A DNA stretch of 36,655 nucleotides from 43-108 sp001915545 (GTDB lineage: Bacteria > Bacteroidota > Bacteroidia > Bacteroidales > Bacteroidaceae), in the NCBI GenBank assembly GCA_902491215.1, contig CABUGV010000035.1, positions 1 through 36,655 on the forward strand. Direction: 5' to 3'. The notes beneath the pieces are model-generated. The model was not told the DNA's origin. It worked only from the letters and a program-made list of their open reading frames with translations, and made no database searches. Position 1 is the first letter of the stretch. Each line of letters opens with the position of its first letter. Positions 1 to 8,854 of this stretch are shown one piece after another. The position numbers and the translations under genes were made by a program.

Positions 1-175
1 TTGCATCATCACTCCTATGGCTGACTGTTTCAGACACACTTTTTGAAACAGTATCACTTATTCCCATATCCTTACACTTCGACATATATTGTTTCGGATC
101 TACTCCATGTTCAAATACTGCTTGACCAGCCCTATAAATCATATCGAGCATTTCATATTTATAGATTTTTGTCAT
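1..175 (-). CDS. Unknown protein, N-terminal fragment (runs off left edge)
   Basis: An open frame begins at ATG 175-173 on the minus strand and stays open to the window edge, giving the first 58 residues of a protein that starts MTKIYKYEMLDMIYRAGQ. It begins 19 nt after the stop of the PLD-like gene on the same strand, so it is probably the third gene of the same operon. The fragment is hydrophilic, with no signal peptide or membrane segment. I do not recognise the family. Its position after DUF262 and PLD-like genes suggests a part in the same, probably defensive, locus, but that is inference from context only. Confidence 0.55.
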   Translation of the reverse strand, partial: MTKIYKYEMLDMIYRAGQAVFEHGVDPKQYMSKCKDMGISDTVSKSVSETVSHRSDDA

Positions 176-194
176 TGGTATTTTATAAAAGTTT

Positions 195-1271
195 CTATTC
201 CCAAATAAGTGCATCCAATGTTGCCATATCAGGAATTCCGGCATCCTTGCAAACAATTCTGAAGAAATTACAATAGAATTCATACTGTTCCCCAATAGTC
301 AACCCTTTATCAGGCAATAAACCAATTTGGTCAAAAAATGTTTCAGCAGGTTTATTCAAAATAACATATTTTTCAGGATTATATACACACAAAATTTTTG
401 ATAAAAAGTTTATGCCAAGTCCTTTCACTTTAGATTCTGTGCTATATGCCATGTCAAACCTTTTATTTAAAGGAATAGTTTCGTCAATAAGCATATCAAG
501 GATCTTAGCTAATTGACCATTTGCCTTAGCTTCTTGTAGATAGGATTTAAATATAGGTACGATGTGTCCCAATTCTTGTACTTTAAAAAAGGAGTCAATA
601 TCAAAATCTTTAAAATGATTTTCAAAATCAATGTACTTATGCAGTTCATTTAAAACATAAGCACGATTATTCACCACATCTGCAAATCTTTCATCTTTAA
701 TTTTTCTACGAAGCAATTTTACTGCATCCTCTCTAACATCAGCATAAATATCAAGTTTTGTTTGAAGTTGTTTAATATGTTTACGTTTATTGCTCAAATG
801 CTTTATTTCCACATCTGCATATTCTTTATAATTTACGAGAAATTCATCAGTTATTGGTTGTGAATTAACGTAGATTGTATTAAACCAATCCTCTAATTCT
901 GCAATAGAATCTGAATCATCAATTAAAACAGAAGCTTCGATATTGTCGTATAATCCGCCATTTGTGAAATTACCAGAACCAAGTATTGCTTTTTTAGTAC
1001 CATCGAACAAAGTAAAAAGATAAACTTTAGGATGGAACATTTCCGAATTATAGATACGAGCATTGTTTCCATAATCATCCATCAAACATTCTAAAACATC
1101 AAATGAAGTAGGAAGGTCTATCCCAACTACAAATTTAACCTTACATCCCTTATTAGCATTACTTAATATATCTATAGCTGTTTTAGAAGCCAGAGCAACA
1201 GCAATGTTGATATTTGAAGATTTGCTAACATATTCTTCAATAAAAGCACCTATGTTTTTTATAAATTTCAT
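195..1271 (-). CDS. PLD-like (HKD-type) putative nuclease with C-terminal helical domain
   Basis: The 358-residue protein has a phospholipase D-like core in its first 125 residues: a beta-rich start, an HPK motif at residues 80-82, then a GSGNFTNGG segment at 98-106 and N110/E112. This H-x-K...GS-x-N arrangement is typical of the single-HKD nuclease-like branch of the PLD superfamily, whose members cleave phosphodiester bonds as dimers. Residues about 130-240 are charged and helical. The C-terminal part contains KGLGINFLSKILCVYNPEKY, which resembles the helical 'GxG...P..Y.ilN' segment found at the ends of several restriction-type proteins; that likeness is from memory. The gene starts 4 nt after the stop of the DUF262 gene, so the two are surely cotranscribed. 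It is strongly AT-rich compared with the genes to its right, consistent with acquisition. Nuclease activity is inferred. Confidence 0.72.
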   Translation of the reverse strand: MKFIKNIGAFIEEYVSKSSNINIAVALASKTAIDILSNANKGCKVKFVVGIDLPTSFDVLECLMDDYGNNARIYNSEMFHPKVYLFTLFDGTKKAILGSGNFTNGGLYDNIEASVLIDDSDSIAELEDWFNTIYVNSQPITDEFLVNYKEYADVEIKHLSNKRKHIKQLQTKLDIYADVREDAVKLLRRKIKDERFADVVNNRAYVLNELHKYIDFENHFKDFDIDSFFKVQELGHIVPIFKSYLQEAKANGQLAKILDMLIDETIPLNKRFDMAYSTESKVKGLGINFLSKILCVYNPEKYVILNKPAETFFDQIGLLPDKGLTIGEQYEFYCNFFRIVCKDAGIPDMATLDALIWE

Positions 1272-1275
1272 TTTA

Positions 1276-3015
1276 TCAAGCTATTAAATCATTATCTTTG
1301 AGAAAATCGACAAAAGCATCAAGGATTTGCTTATCTCGCACAAGTATATCTGATTCTGTAAAATCTTTTTTATTCGTTGCTATACTTCGAAGTTCCTGAA
1401 TACGAGAACCTTCTTTATAATCACCTTTTTTTGTTGAATAACCTATATAATACTTTAGCTTATCCTTAAAACGATAATCAGAAGCACGAATGTTAATACG
1501 TTTTTCAAGCAAAGATTTGTTCCCAAGAAGTTCTATATTTTTAATATCACTAATGGAATCTTCTGATTTTGCTCTATTGCGTGCATAAATATGTTCTATT
1601 TCAAGCGGTGTAAAAAGATCCAACAAAGGTTGATTTTCATTCTGAAATGCCCACCAAGTAATCATAGATTTTGTTATCGGACGTCCGTTCAGAAAATTGT
1701 AACTATTGTAGACATTACGGTATTTTATTTCATCAAATTTGAATCCTTCAAATGTCACCGGACGATTTTCAACAACATTTATCATTTCTGGATAAAATGG
1801 AGTTCTAAGCGCATTAACGCCTGGATATATCAAGGCATAAGCCAAAATAAAACATGTAATTTTAGTAAGTATATTATAAAAGGCTTCATCATCGAGAGAG
1901 CCATTCACATCTTTATTTTGCATAAAATAAACAGACACGAAGAAAGTCCACATGCTATTAGGAGCATAATCCAAAACGAAAAGCCTACGAAGAACACGCT
2001 GAGAAAAACGTTCTTCATCCTGATTTACAACAGAATTCCAGAAACCAGCAAGTTCTTCTAAATCATTTAATGTTTCATCATTTTTTAAAATGGCATAATT
2101 GTCCCTTTCATAAAACTTACGCAAAGCTTCAGTAGTCGAGTTTTTAATACCAGCCTTTGCACGAAGATAGTACATGTATCGTGTAAAGATTTCATCCATC
2201 GGCGTACTATTTTGTTTAGGGAATGTCTTATTGCAAATTTCTTCAAGTGATTTCCAACGCTGTATGAAAGAATCTTTTTCGTTCTTATCAGAATAATATT
2301 TATAAAGTTTTGCCTTAAATATATCTGCATCTGCAAGAGGTTTACCTCTATCGTTTAGAGTTGAGAAAATACGCAATGCCGTATCCTGAGATTCTGCTTC
2401 AATTGGAAGCAATATACAGTTTCTAAGTACACGAATAGGCAAATAGGCAAAATATGATGGATAGTCATTCAGAAATTTATTTATTCTCTCTTGGAAATAG
2501 CGGTAATTATTAGCATAATTGCTTTTCATTTCTTTAGGAGCATCGCCTGACGTAAGAATATGCAGGAATTCAGATTTGTCATTCTCATTAGCGACTTCTG
2601 AATTTATTTTAAGTTTATTTTTATCAGGGACGCCAAAAGCATCTGTTTTCCAAAGACAAGTAGATATAAGCTCTCTTGTTCTAATAGAATTACTATCTTT
2701 CATATTTGCGAACTTTTCGTAAAACGCACGCAACAAGAGCATCAATGTTGTAAGGCGTTGCTGTCCATCAATTATTTCAAGCTTGCCGTTACTATTTGAA
2801 AAAGTTACAATAGGACCGAGGAAATATTCGTCATTATCATCAAATGCATCACAATTATCTTGTGGAAATGCAAAAGTAAAAATATCTTCCCACAACGTTT
2901 GACATTCAGAATCGGCCCACGCATATGGACGCTGATAATCTGGAATGAGAAAGTCTGACCGCTTTTCAGAAAAAAGATCAAGAATAGTTTTTTGATCTAT
3001 ATTCAACTTGGACAT
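1276..3015 (-). CDS. DUF262/DUF1524 GmrSD-like protein
   Basis: The protein has 579 residues. The N-terminal DUF262 (ParB/Srx-like) domain shows IPDYQRPYAW at residues 24-33 and the hallmark DGQQRLTTL at 83-91. Members of this domain use a DGQQR loop for nucleotide hydrolysis. The C-terminus carries a DUF1524 HNH-type nuclease motif, EIEHIYARN with the histidine near 475, followed by LLGNKSLL near 497-504. This two-domain order is that of GmrSD, BrxU and SspE-type enzymes, which cut modified or phage DNA. Length is normal for the family. It is the first gene of an operon with a PLD-like gene 4 nt downstream. A consensus promoter lies about 180 nt upstream. No modification enzymes (Dnd, Ssp, BREX) are visible in the window, so the target is unknown. 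A defence role is inferred from family and context. Confidence 0.88.
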   Translation of the reverse strand: MSKLNIDQKTILDLFSEKRSDFLIPDYQRPYAWADSECQTLWEDIFTFAFPQDNCDAFDDNDEYFLGPIVTFSNSNGKLEIIDGQQRLTTLMLLLRAFYEKFANMKDSNSIRTRELISTCLWKTDAFGVPDKNKLKINSEVANENDKSEFLHILTSGDAPKEMKSNYANNYRYFQERINKFLNDYPSYFAYLPIRVLRNCILLPIEAESQDTALRIFSTLNDRGKPLADADIFKAKLYKYYSDKNEKDSFIQRWKSLEEICNKTFPKQNSTPMDEIFTRYMYYLRAKAGIKNSTTEALRKFYERDNYAILKNDETLNDLEELAGFWNSVVNQDEERFSQRVLRRLFVLDYAPNSMWTFFVSVYFMQNKDVNGSLDDEAFYNILTKITCFILAYALIYPGVNALRTPFYPEMINVVENRPVTFEGFKFDEIKYRNVYNSYNFLNGRPITKSMITWWAFQNENQPLLDLFTPLEIEHIYARNRAKSEDSISDIKNIELLGNKSLLEKRINIRASDYRFKDKLKYYIGYSTKKGDYKEGSRIQELRSIATNKKDFTESDILVRDKQILDAFVDFLKDNDLIA

Positions 3016-3196
3016 ATTAATTATAATTTTAATTAATCAAATTATGTATTTACAATAAATACTAAGATTCATAAGATGTTTGCTGCTAAATCCACACATT
3101 ATTTGCCACAAGAAATAATTAAATCCTATTAATGAACAAATATTCAATATTGTTATAATAGTTTTCATTTAGGCCAATAACATTTCAAGCACATTA

Positions 3197-3227
3197 CAAA
3201 TATAAACATTTAGACAAAACTAACAAA
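3197..3227 (-). promoter_or_regulatory. Bacteroidota-type promoter of the DUF262 operon
   Basis: On the minus strand TTTG (3227-3224) is followed by exactly 19 nt and TATATTTG (3204-3197), a full match to the Bacteroidota consensus TTTG-N19-21-TAnnTTTG. Transcription would start near 3190, leaving a leader of roughly 175 nt before the DUF262 start codon. The leader ends in an AT palindrome (about 3016-3038). Apart from this promoter and the terminator at 3357-3403, the gene-free stretch 3016-3416 holds nothing I can identify. Confidence 0.6.
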
Positions 3228-3356
3228 ACATATAATATAAATAACCAAACTTCTTATAATATTCATACACAACAAAGGTCTAAACATCAATTTTCAAGCA
3301 AAGACAACGCTAACGTAAAACAAATCACTATATAGTCTATTACATGCAGAAACAAG

Positions 3357-3403
3357 AAAGGCATGCACCATGATATCTACAAATCATTTGCACATGCCTT
3401 TTT
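3357..3403 (-). terminator. Terminator hairpin after the barrel gene
   Basis: Arms AAAGGCATG (3357-3365) and CATGCCTTT (3393-3401) are perfectly complementary. An inner ATGAT/ATCAT pairing shortens the loop. On the minus strand the hairpin follows the barrel gene's stop by 13 nt and has a U-rich tail (CTTTCTTGTTTC). On the plus strand it is followed by a T run as well, so it may work in both directions. Confidence 0.65.
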
Positions 3404-3416
3404 TGTTTTCTAATTT

Positions 3417-5498
3417 TTATTGAAGCACACTTGTCTTTACGGTTCCTTCAAATCTTGCATCGTTATTATGTTCTGTCTTGCGACCGAAATCGAGGGTGTA
3501 ACGGACAGTCAGAGTGACGTATCTGCCGTCCCACGGACGGGACAGATATTCGTAGCTGTGTACATTGTCGCTGTCGAACCACGACTTCAACCAGCCATCC
3601 TTTCTAAGTACTGAATTTACAGACAGCATGGCATAAAGGTTGCCGGTCGTGTATTGAAGACTTACTTTCAGCCTGTCGCTGAATTGAGATATTGTGGCAT
3701 TGCCGCCACGCATGAAACCCTTGCCGAAAGATTTGTTGTATGCAGCCGACAAAGAAAAGTGTTTGTTGATGTTGTAGCTCAGGTACGGATATAAGCCGAA
3801 AGTATTGAAGGCAAAATGTCTGATGCCGGAGTGCATTTCGCGGGAATATATCATAAGCGCCTGAATATTCAGTTTGCCCTTCATCAGCGACAGAGATGGG
3901 GTGAGCGATGCCGACACGATGTTGTAGTTGCCGCTGTTCACGATGTCCTGGACCATAAGTCCGTTCTCCGGATGCCATGAAGGCACAATGTCGTGCATGA
4001 TTTCCTCCCACGAAACATCGGTATTGAGCGAGAAGCCGCTTATCGGCATCCATGAGTAGTACAAGCGTGCTCCTGCATAGCGCTGCGGCTTCAGAGAGGC
4101 ATTTCCCTTGGTGCCCTCTATCTCGTCGTCTTGACGTACGACCGAATTGTAGAATGTAGACGTAATGGCCATCTGCTGTATCATGGCATAGGCATAGAAA
4201 GAATGTTTTTTGCCGATGCGCCCGTTCATTGTGAGATAGCCGTTGACGTAAGGCTTGGTGTCGAATGCGTTGTCGTTCACCTTGTAGAAGTTTACCGGCA
4301 CCTCTACCTGAGCTCCGGCCGACCATTCGTCTGAGAATTTATGGTTGTAACTAGCCCTTGCGTAAACATAATTGTTTATAAGCTTCTGACGGCTGTTGTC
4401 AGTTCCCATGTAGCGGGTGTTGTATATCTCAGAGTTGTATTCAGCTGAAACAGACATGTAGTTCTGCTTGAACAGCGGGAAGGAATAGGACATGTATATG
4501 TTCGGAAGATACACGTTCTCCTTGGTGGCATTGAATATCGGAGAATCGAATGTGTACAGCGTAGAGGCTTCGTTGCGGTTGTACGAGAATGAAGCCTCAC
4601 CGTACAGCATAGAGTTGTGCGGAAGTTTAGACAGCTGGAAATATGCCTTGACGTAAGGCTGCATGCTCTTAGACGATGCTTCCGTTGTCGCAGTGCCGTT
4701 GTCGGGAGCGTTGTTGCCGCTATAGGTGATTTTCGTTTTTCCGTCATTCACCGGAGTATTGTTGTACCTGTATCCTGCCGATACCGATGCTGTAAGGTTA
4801 TCACTACTGTACCGGGCATTCCACGCTGTGGTGAAGATATTCTGGTGCTGCTTCAGCTTCTCCTCGGCCGACTTGTTGATAATGTTGTCAGGACTGAAGA
4901 TATACTGCGTGTTCGTGTTGTGGATTATATCGTCGGCATTGCTATAGGTCATATCGACAAGGCCGGTGAAAGTCCACTTGCCGGTGTTGAACTTTCCTAT
5001 CAGGCTGTAATCGCCACTGTTGTTGATGAAGGACTGGCCCACCTCGCCAAGAACATAACCTCCGTATTTGTACTTGCGCATGACGAGGTTGACAACCGCA
5101 TCGTAGTTCTTATACTTCGGATCTGAAGGAGATTTCAGGTATTCCACGTGCATCACGTCTTTCGGACGCAGGGCCTTCACCTCCCAGTCCTGGGCCTCAA
5201 CTCCGTCTATGAAAAAGTGCACCTCACTGTCGTACGTCGTCACGACCTTGTCGGCCGCCAGATCAACCCTGAGACCTGCCACCATCATCCTGGCAAGAAG
5301 GTCGTTTATGTTGAACGCATGCTGTTTTGTCTCCTTTGTCGGTACATAGGCCACACCTTCTGGAATGGCATAATTGCTTGCTATCTCTATCTTAACTTCA
5401 TCCAGTTGGTGCGTCATTATCGAGTCCGTTTGAGCCTCTGCACCCAAAATGCAGCCGAACGACAATACTGCATATAATGTAATACGTGTTTTATTCAT
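3417..5498 (-). CDS. Outer-membrane beta-barrel protein (TonB-receptor-like, OMP_b-brl family)
   Basis: The 693-residue protein starts with a signal peptide (hydrophobic stretch 6-20, likely cleavage after AEA at 20-22). A short plug-like domain spans about residues 33-145 (DEVKIEIAS, NDLLARM, FFIDGVEA, VMHVEYLKSP). The rest is a long series of alternating aromatic and polar strands typical of a 22-strand barrel, ending in aromatic-rich strands such as VTLTVRYTLDFGR. It lacks the carboxypeptidase-D-like N-terminal domain of SusC proteins and has no SusD partner nearby, which fits the OMP_b-brl_3 group. The cargo is unknown. The gene lies 194 nt downstream of a TPR/HTH regulator on the same strand, a pairing repeated at 30054-34523. 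AGGAG abuts the ATG with no spacing, so it is unlikely to act as a normal ribosome binding site. The GC content is much higher than that of the DUF262 operon beside it. Confidence 0.85.
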   Translation of the reverse strand: MNKTRITLYAVLSFGCILGAEAQTDSIMTHQLDEVKIEIASNYAIPEGVAYVPTKETKQHAFNINDLLARMMVAGLRVDLAADKVVTTYDSEVHFFIDGVEAQDWEVKALRPKDVMHVEYLKSPSDPKYKNYDAVVNLVMRKYKYGGYVLGEVGQSFINNSGDYSLIGKFNTGKWTFTGLVDMTYSNADDIIHNTNTQYIFSPDNIINKSAEEKLKQHQNIFTTAWNARYSSDNLTASVSAGYRYNNTPVNDGKTKITYSGNNAPDNGTATTEASSKSMQPYVKAYFQLSKLPHNSMLYGEASFSYNRNEASTLYTFDSPIFNATKENVYLPNIYMSYSFPLFKQNYMSVSAEYNSEIYNTRYMGTDNSRQKLINNYVYARASYNHKFSDEWSAGAQVEVPVNFYKVNDNAFDTKPYVNGYLTMNGRIGKKHSFYAYAMIQQMAITSTFYNSVVRQDDEIEGTKGNASLKPQRYAGARLYYSWMPISGFSLNTDVSWEEIMHDIVPSWHPENGLMVQDIVNSGNYNIVSASLTPSLSLMKGKLNIQALMIYSREMHSGIRHFAFNTFGLYPYLSYNINKHFSLSAAYNKSFGKGFMRGGNATISQFSDRLKVSLQYTTGNLYAMLSVNSVLRKDGWLKSWFDSDNVHSYEYLSRPWDGRYVTLTVRYTLDFGRKTEHNNDARFEGTVKTSVLQ

Positions 5499-5692
5499 CT
5501 CCTTTGAAATTTAATTGACTTTATAATGTTACTCTAATGCTCTTCATAATAAACAAATAAAGAGTTTGATAATTGGTGCCATATTCTTCACACGGCAAAG
5601 TAACATTCATTATAAATATTACAAGTATTTTTCATAAAGGAAATATTTCACAAAACTTCACAAGTCCTGTACAATAAGATATAATTAACTCA

Positions 5693-7585
5693 TTATAAAT
5701 TCATTATATATGCATCAAAATCTTTTGAAGAGCCGTTGCGTCCTGACAATTTTGTTAAAAGTCTCTTACGTATATTGGATATATTTGATTGCGACAATCC
5801 TGTGAGTATGCATATATCAGATGGAGTAAGACCTATTCTAACCAACATGCATACTTGGTACTCGTTAGAATTGACCAAACTTTCAATTTTATTAAAAGGT
5901 TCGGTTTCTGCAAAAAGTGTTTTCAGCTGTTTCACTTCTTCTGCATTCATCTGAATAAAATCTTTCCTTGCATGATATTTCAACTGTTTTACGATAGGTT
6001 CATCAGAATATCTACTTTTAATACTTTTGGCATCATAAACCCCTTCATATTTCAACATTTCATTCTTCAGCTGTTCTATCTGATTATTTTTTTCATCTAT
6101 CAAAGCATTGAATTTATCTTTCTGCCTTTCGCTGAAGTCATAGAGTTCTTTCCTCGACTGCTCTAACTCTTGTATATTATGTAGGTAATTTTCGTTAGTT
6201 TTACTCTGTCTTTTTATCTCATTCGTTTTTTCCTCGATAATCTGCTTCATTTCTTCCTGTTGTCTTTCGTTGACATCACACAACTCCTGCTTGGCCCTTT
6301 CCAGTTCTGCAATATTACTTTCATATTTCAGTACGACCATTCGTTGTGCCATTTTTTTCCTTTTTATGTACCAAAGTATCCCCAATACAATCAAAGAAGT
6401 GATGAATACGACTATTACTACCACCAACATTGCATTGCCAACCTTTCTTTTATACACTTCAGCAGAAAGTTTATATTCATTATAATCATACATGGCTCGC
6501 ATTTGCTGTATGTGGGTTGTGTTCATCTTGGCATACATTGAGTCTGTAACCATGCGTGCCATATCTGAATACTTAATCACAGAGTCTGGATTATGTTTTC
6601 GTTTATAGATATCAGAGAGACCGACATAACAGTCATTTAAATTGAAATAGCTTTTTGTAACTCCAATACATTTTTTGAAATAATACTCGGCAGAATCAAG
6701 GTTTTCAAGTTTGGTCAAATATCGTCCTTTGGCTATATAATAAGCCTCGTATCCAGGCTCTATATTACCATCATTGTCAATCAGTCCGCTTTTCTTTTCG
6801 AAAACATCCAAACAACACTTTGCATCAACAAGCTTTCCACTTTTTATCAGCATATCTGCAAGAGGCCATAACGATATGGCAGCCTCACGCTCATATCCAT
6901 GCTTCATGTATAAATCATAAAGCTTTGAACGTATGTCTAAGGCCTTATCACCGTGTCCTTGATTCATATAAATGTTGGCACGTTGCTCCATAGTTATTAT
7001 AGCATTAAAGGTGTCCTTAGCCATTAATGCATATCTTAAAGCAAGTATGTTCTCCGCCATAGCATCAGTCAGAGCATTTTGCCCCATCAATTGCATTGCA
7101 GTATGTACATGAATCTTATGAAGAGTTTTATAATCACACGCAACGTCTGCAGTATCTGCAGCTTCCGCCGCTATGCGCAAAAAGCGCAAAGCCTCAGATG
7201 AATTGCCATCAACAATGTAACGACATCCTAAAATATAATTGGCAAGCATTTTATCATTGGCTTCTCCGTAGCGGTCAAAATAGTCAACAAGTTCAGCAAG
7301 AGTATCCGAATCGACAGGACAATTAAGTTTATTGAGAGCCTTTGTCTTCAACAACAGCAACTTCATCCTATCCTTATTGGATATTTTCGAATCTGTTTCC
7401 AAGACTCCATCTATATATCTAACAGCAACAGGTTGATTGAATTCTTCCAATGAGTCAGCCACAGAAATTTCACCATTCATATCGTTATTATCACACGCAC
7501 AAAGAAAAAGGAGCACAAAAAATATATTTATCTGTGCAATAATAACTTTTATAATATATGACAACCTTTTATACGATGCTTGCAT
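5693..7585 (-). CDS. Membrane-anchored TPR / coiled-coil / HTH regulator
   Basis: The 630-residue protein has, in order: an N-terminal hydrophobic segment (15-31) ending in LCAC, a possible lipobox with Cys31; helical TPR-like repeats from about 70 to 375; a strong transmembrane helix at about 384-407 followed by KRKK; a long coiled coil about 415-515; and a C-terminal helix-turn-helix at about 585-612 (LTPSDICILTGLSQSNISNI). The layout predicts a periplasmic sensor and a cytoplasmic DNA-binding end, that is, a one-component transmembrane regulator of a kind common in Bacteroidales. The likely target is the barrel gene just downstream, or its own operon. A second protein of the same design lies at 32784-34523. 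The signal it senses is unknown. The gene is moderately AT-rich. Confidence 0.82.
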   Translation of the reverse strand: MQASYKRLSYIIKVIIAQINIFFVLLFLCACDNNDMNGEISVADSLEEFNQPVAVRYIDGVLETDSKISNKDRMKLLLLKTKALNKLNCPVDSDTLAELVDYFDRYGEANDKMLANYILGCRYIVDGNSSEALRFLRIAAEAADTADVACDYKTLHKIHVHTAMQLMGQNALTDAMAENILALRYALMAKDTFNAIITMEQRANIYMNQGHGDKALDIRSKLYDLYMKHGYEREAAISLWPLADMLIKSGKLVDAKCCLDVFEKKSGLIDNDGNIEPGYEAYYIAKGRYLTKLENLDSAEYYFKKCIGVTKSYFNLNDCYVGLSDIYKRKHNPDSVIKYSDMARMVTDSMYAKMNTTHIQQMRAMYDYNEYKLSAEVYKRKVGNAMLVVVIVVFITSLIVLGILWYIKRKKMAQRMVVLKYESNIAELERAKQELCDVNERQQEEMKQIIEEKTNEIKRQSKTNENYLHNIQELEQSRKELYDFSERQKDKFNALIDEKNNQIEQLKNEMLKYEGVYDAKSIKSRYSDEPIVKQLKYHARKDFIQMNAEEVKQLKTLFAETEPFNKIESLVNSNEYQVCMLVRIGLTPSDICILTGLSQSNISNIRKRLLTKLSGRNGSSKDFDAYIMNL

Positions 7586-7862
7586 GCTTCTTTACAAAGA
7601 TTAAAAATTAAGTTTGTACGTTTAAAATTACAACAACTTCCACAAAAAAAGATTACACATATTTGTACACTCATTTGCTTGTTCACCGTAACTGAACATT
7701 TCAGTTTTTATCATTAATCAAAATATATACTTTTTCCGCCCTCCGACTGCCATCCATCATAAATGGAATGCAATCATCGGCATAGGGATTTGCAAAAATA
7801 ATAAAAGTATTTCAACTGGGGGTATATTCTAATCTGAAAGCAGGAGAAAAATCCAATAACCT

Positions 7863-7912
7863 AAAACAAAAGTCCGACCCACAAAATCTGATTTAGATTT
7901 TACGAGTCGGAC
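7863..7912 (-). terminator. Strong intrinsic terminator of the seven-gene operon
   Basis: Outer arms GTCCGAC (7872-7878) and GTCGGAC (7906-7912) enclose a second perfect stem, AAAATCT (7883-7889) with AGATTTT (7895-7901). On the minus strand the hairpin is followed by TTTTGTTTTAGG. It lies about 80 nt past the stop of the last operon gene. The rest of the gene-free stretch 7586-7990 shows only a possible -7 element (TATTTTTG on the minus strand, 7800-7793) without a -33 partner. Confidence 0.75.
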
Positions 7913-7990
7913 CAATTTTATACGGAATGTAGTAAATCCAGAAGGAATATGCTTATCACATATTTATGAAAACAAACGCACTACAAACAA

Positions 7991-8266
7991 TCAAAAACGT
8001 TCAGTATCTCTGAAATAACTGTAGAGCATTCTTAGAATCTTTTTACGAAGAATGGTATCGCATGCGCCGGCCAGAATACTAGACAATGCATACGCGGCCA
8101 CCATGATAACAATTATCAAAATGCCGTTGCGGACATACATTCTTACTGAAAAATAAGCCACGCCACAAATAATCAACATCTCTGTCCACGAGAGTATTTT
8201 CGTAATCGTGGATGCCCTATCTTCAGCCTTCTTATAAATTTTATATCTAGTTGAAAATGGAAGCAT
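7991..8266 (-). CDS. Small two-helix membrane protein
   Basis: Starting at ATG 8266-8264 the protein has 91 residues, MLPFSTRYKIYKK and on. This start lies 7 nt after the stop of the upstream gene. A longer reading from 8359 would run over the 3' end of that gene in another frame, so I reject it. There are two hydrophobic segments: roughly residues 27-43 (TEMLIICGVAYFSVRMY region) and 46-66 (GILIIVIMVAAYALSSILAG). The ends are basic. No family is recognised. It is the last gene before the terminator at 7863-7912. It could be an immunity or membrane-anchor component of the operon, which is speculation. Confidence 0.6.
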   Translation of the reverse strand: MLPFSTRYKIYKKAEDRASTITKILSWTEMLIICGVAYFSVRMYVRNGILIIVIMVAAYALSSILAGACDTILRKKILRMLYSYFRDTERF

Positions 8267-8273
8267 AAGCACA

Positions 8274-8750
8274 TTAAATATTACTGAATATCTGATTGAG
8301 TTCGTCAATAGCCTTATCGTCATATTCCATTGAACCACCCATACGCAATAACCCCACATTATTATTGTTTATAAGCAGCTGATGCCCGATATATGCGGTG
8401 CCGAAACAATGGTCGTGCGCTCCGATCCTTATACTTACGACCTGTTCCAACGGAATGGTTCCCTTGTTTGACGAAGCCACCAGACTTGCCCAGAATGTAT
8501 CTTTTATACATCTGTAATAGACATTCTTATCAGTAATCAGCAATCCGGACCAGCCATATCCACCCACCGTTCCAGGAATGCTCTTGTTTACTGCCAGCAA
8601 CGGTTTTTCATCACTACCGATTTCAGCATAACGCTTTTTGTGCAACTCCAGCAATTTGCTGTCAATGTCGTTGAGCAAATAGACATTTTTGCTTTTGGCC
8701 TGACGCGAAGCTGCAAATGTTTCTATAGCCTTCAATAATTTTTCATTCAT
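8274..8750 (-). CDS. Hypothetical protein, possible PH-like fold
   Basis: A 158-residue soluble protein. The first 45 residues are helical. From about residue 50 it alternates short strands, including WSGLLITDKNVYYRC, then TIPLEQVVSIRIG and HQLLINNNNVGLLRM, and it ends in a helix (DDKAIDELNQIF). Strand pairs followed by a final helix, with the 'LLITDKNVYYR' pattern, recall bacterial PH-like domains, but I cannot name a family with certainty. It sits fifth to sixth in the operon, 104 nt after the lipoprotein gene and 7 nt before the small membrane protein. A role as an immunity protein for the LHH nuclease is possible by position only. Confidence 0.65.
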   Translation of the reverse strand: MNEKLLKAIETFAASRQAKSKNVYLLNDIDSKLLELHKKRYAEIGSDEKPLLAVNKSIPGTVGGYGWSGLLITDKNVYYRCIKDTFWASLVASSNKGTIPLEQVVSIRIGAHDHCFGTAYIGHQLLINNNNVGLLRMGGSMEYDDKAIDELNQIFSNI

Positions 8751-8854
8751 AAGATTATATATTTTAAGTTATTCACCTCTGCTGTCACAGACAGACAAAC
8801 AAATACATATTTTCAGCAAGGAGACTTCACCTTTTCGGCTGTCGAAAATAATAA

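Noticed and set aside
8267..8359. Longer start for the small membrane protein
   Set aside because: It would overlap the upstream gene by 86 nt in another frame; an ATG 7 nt after that gene's stop fits better.
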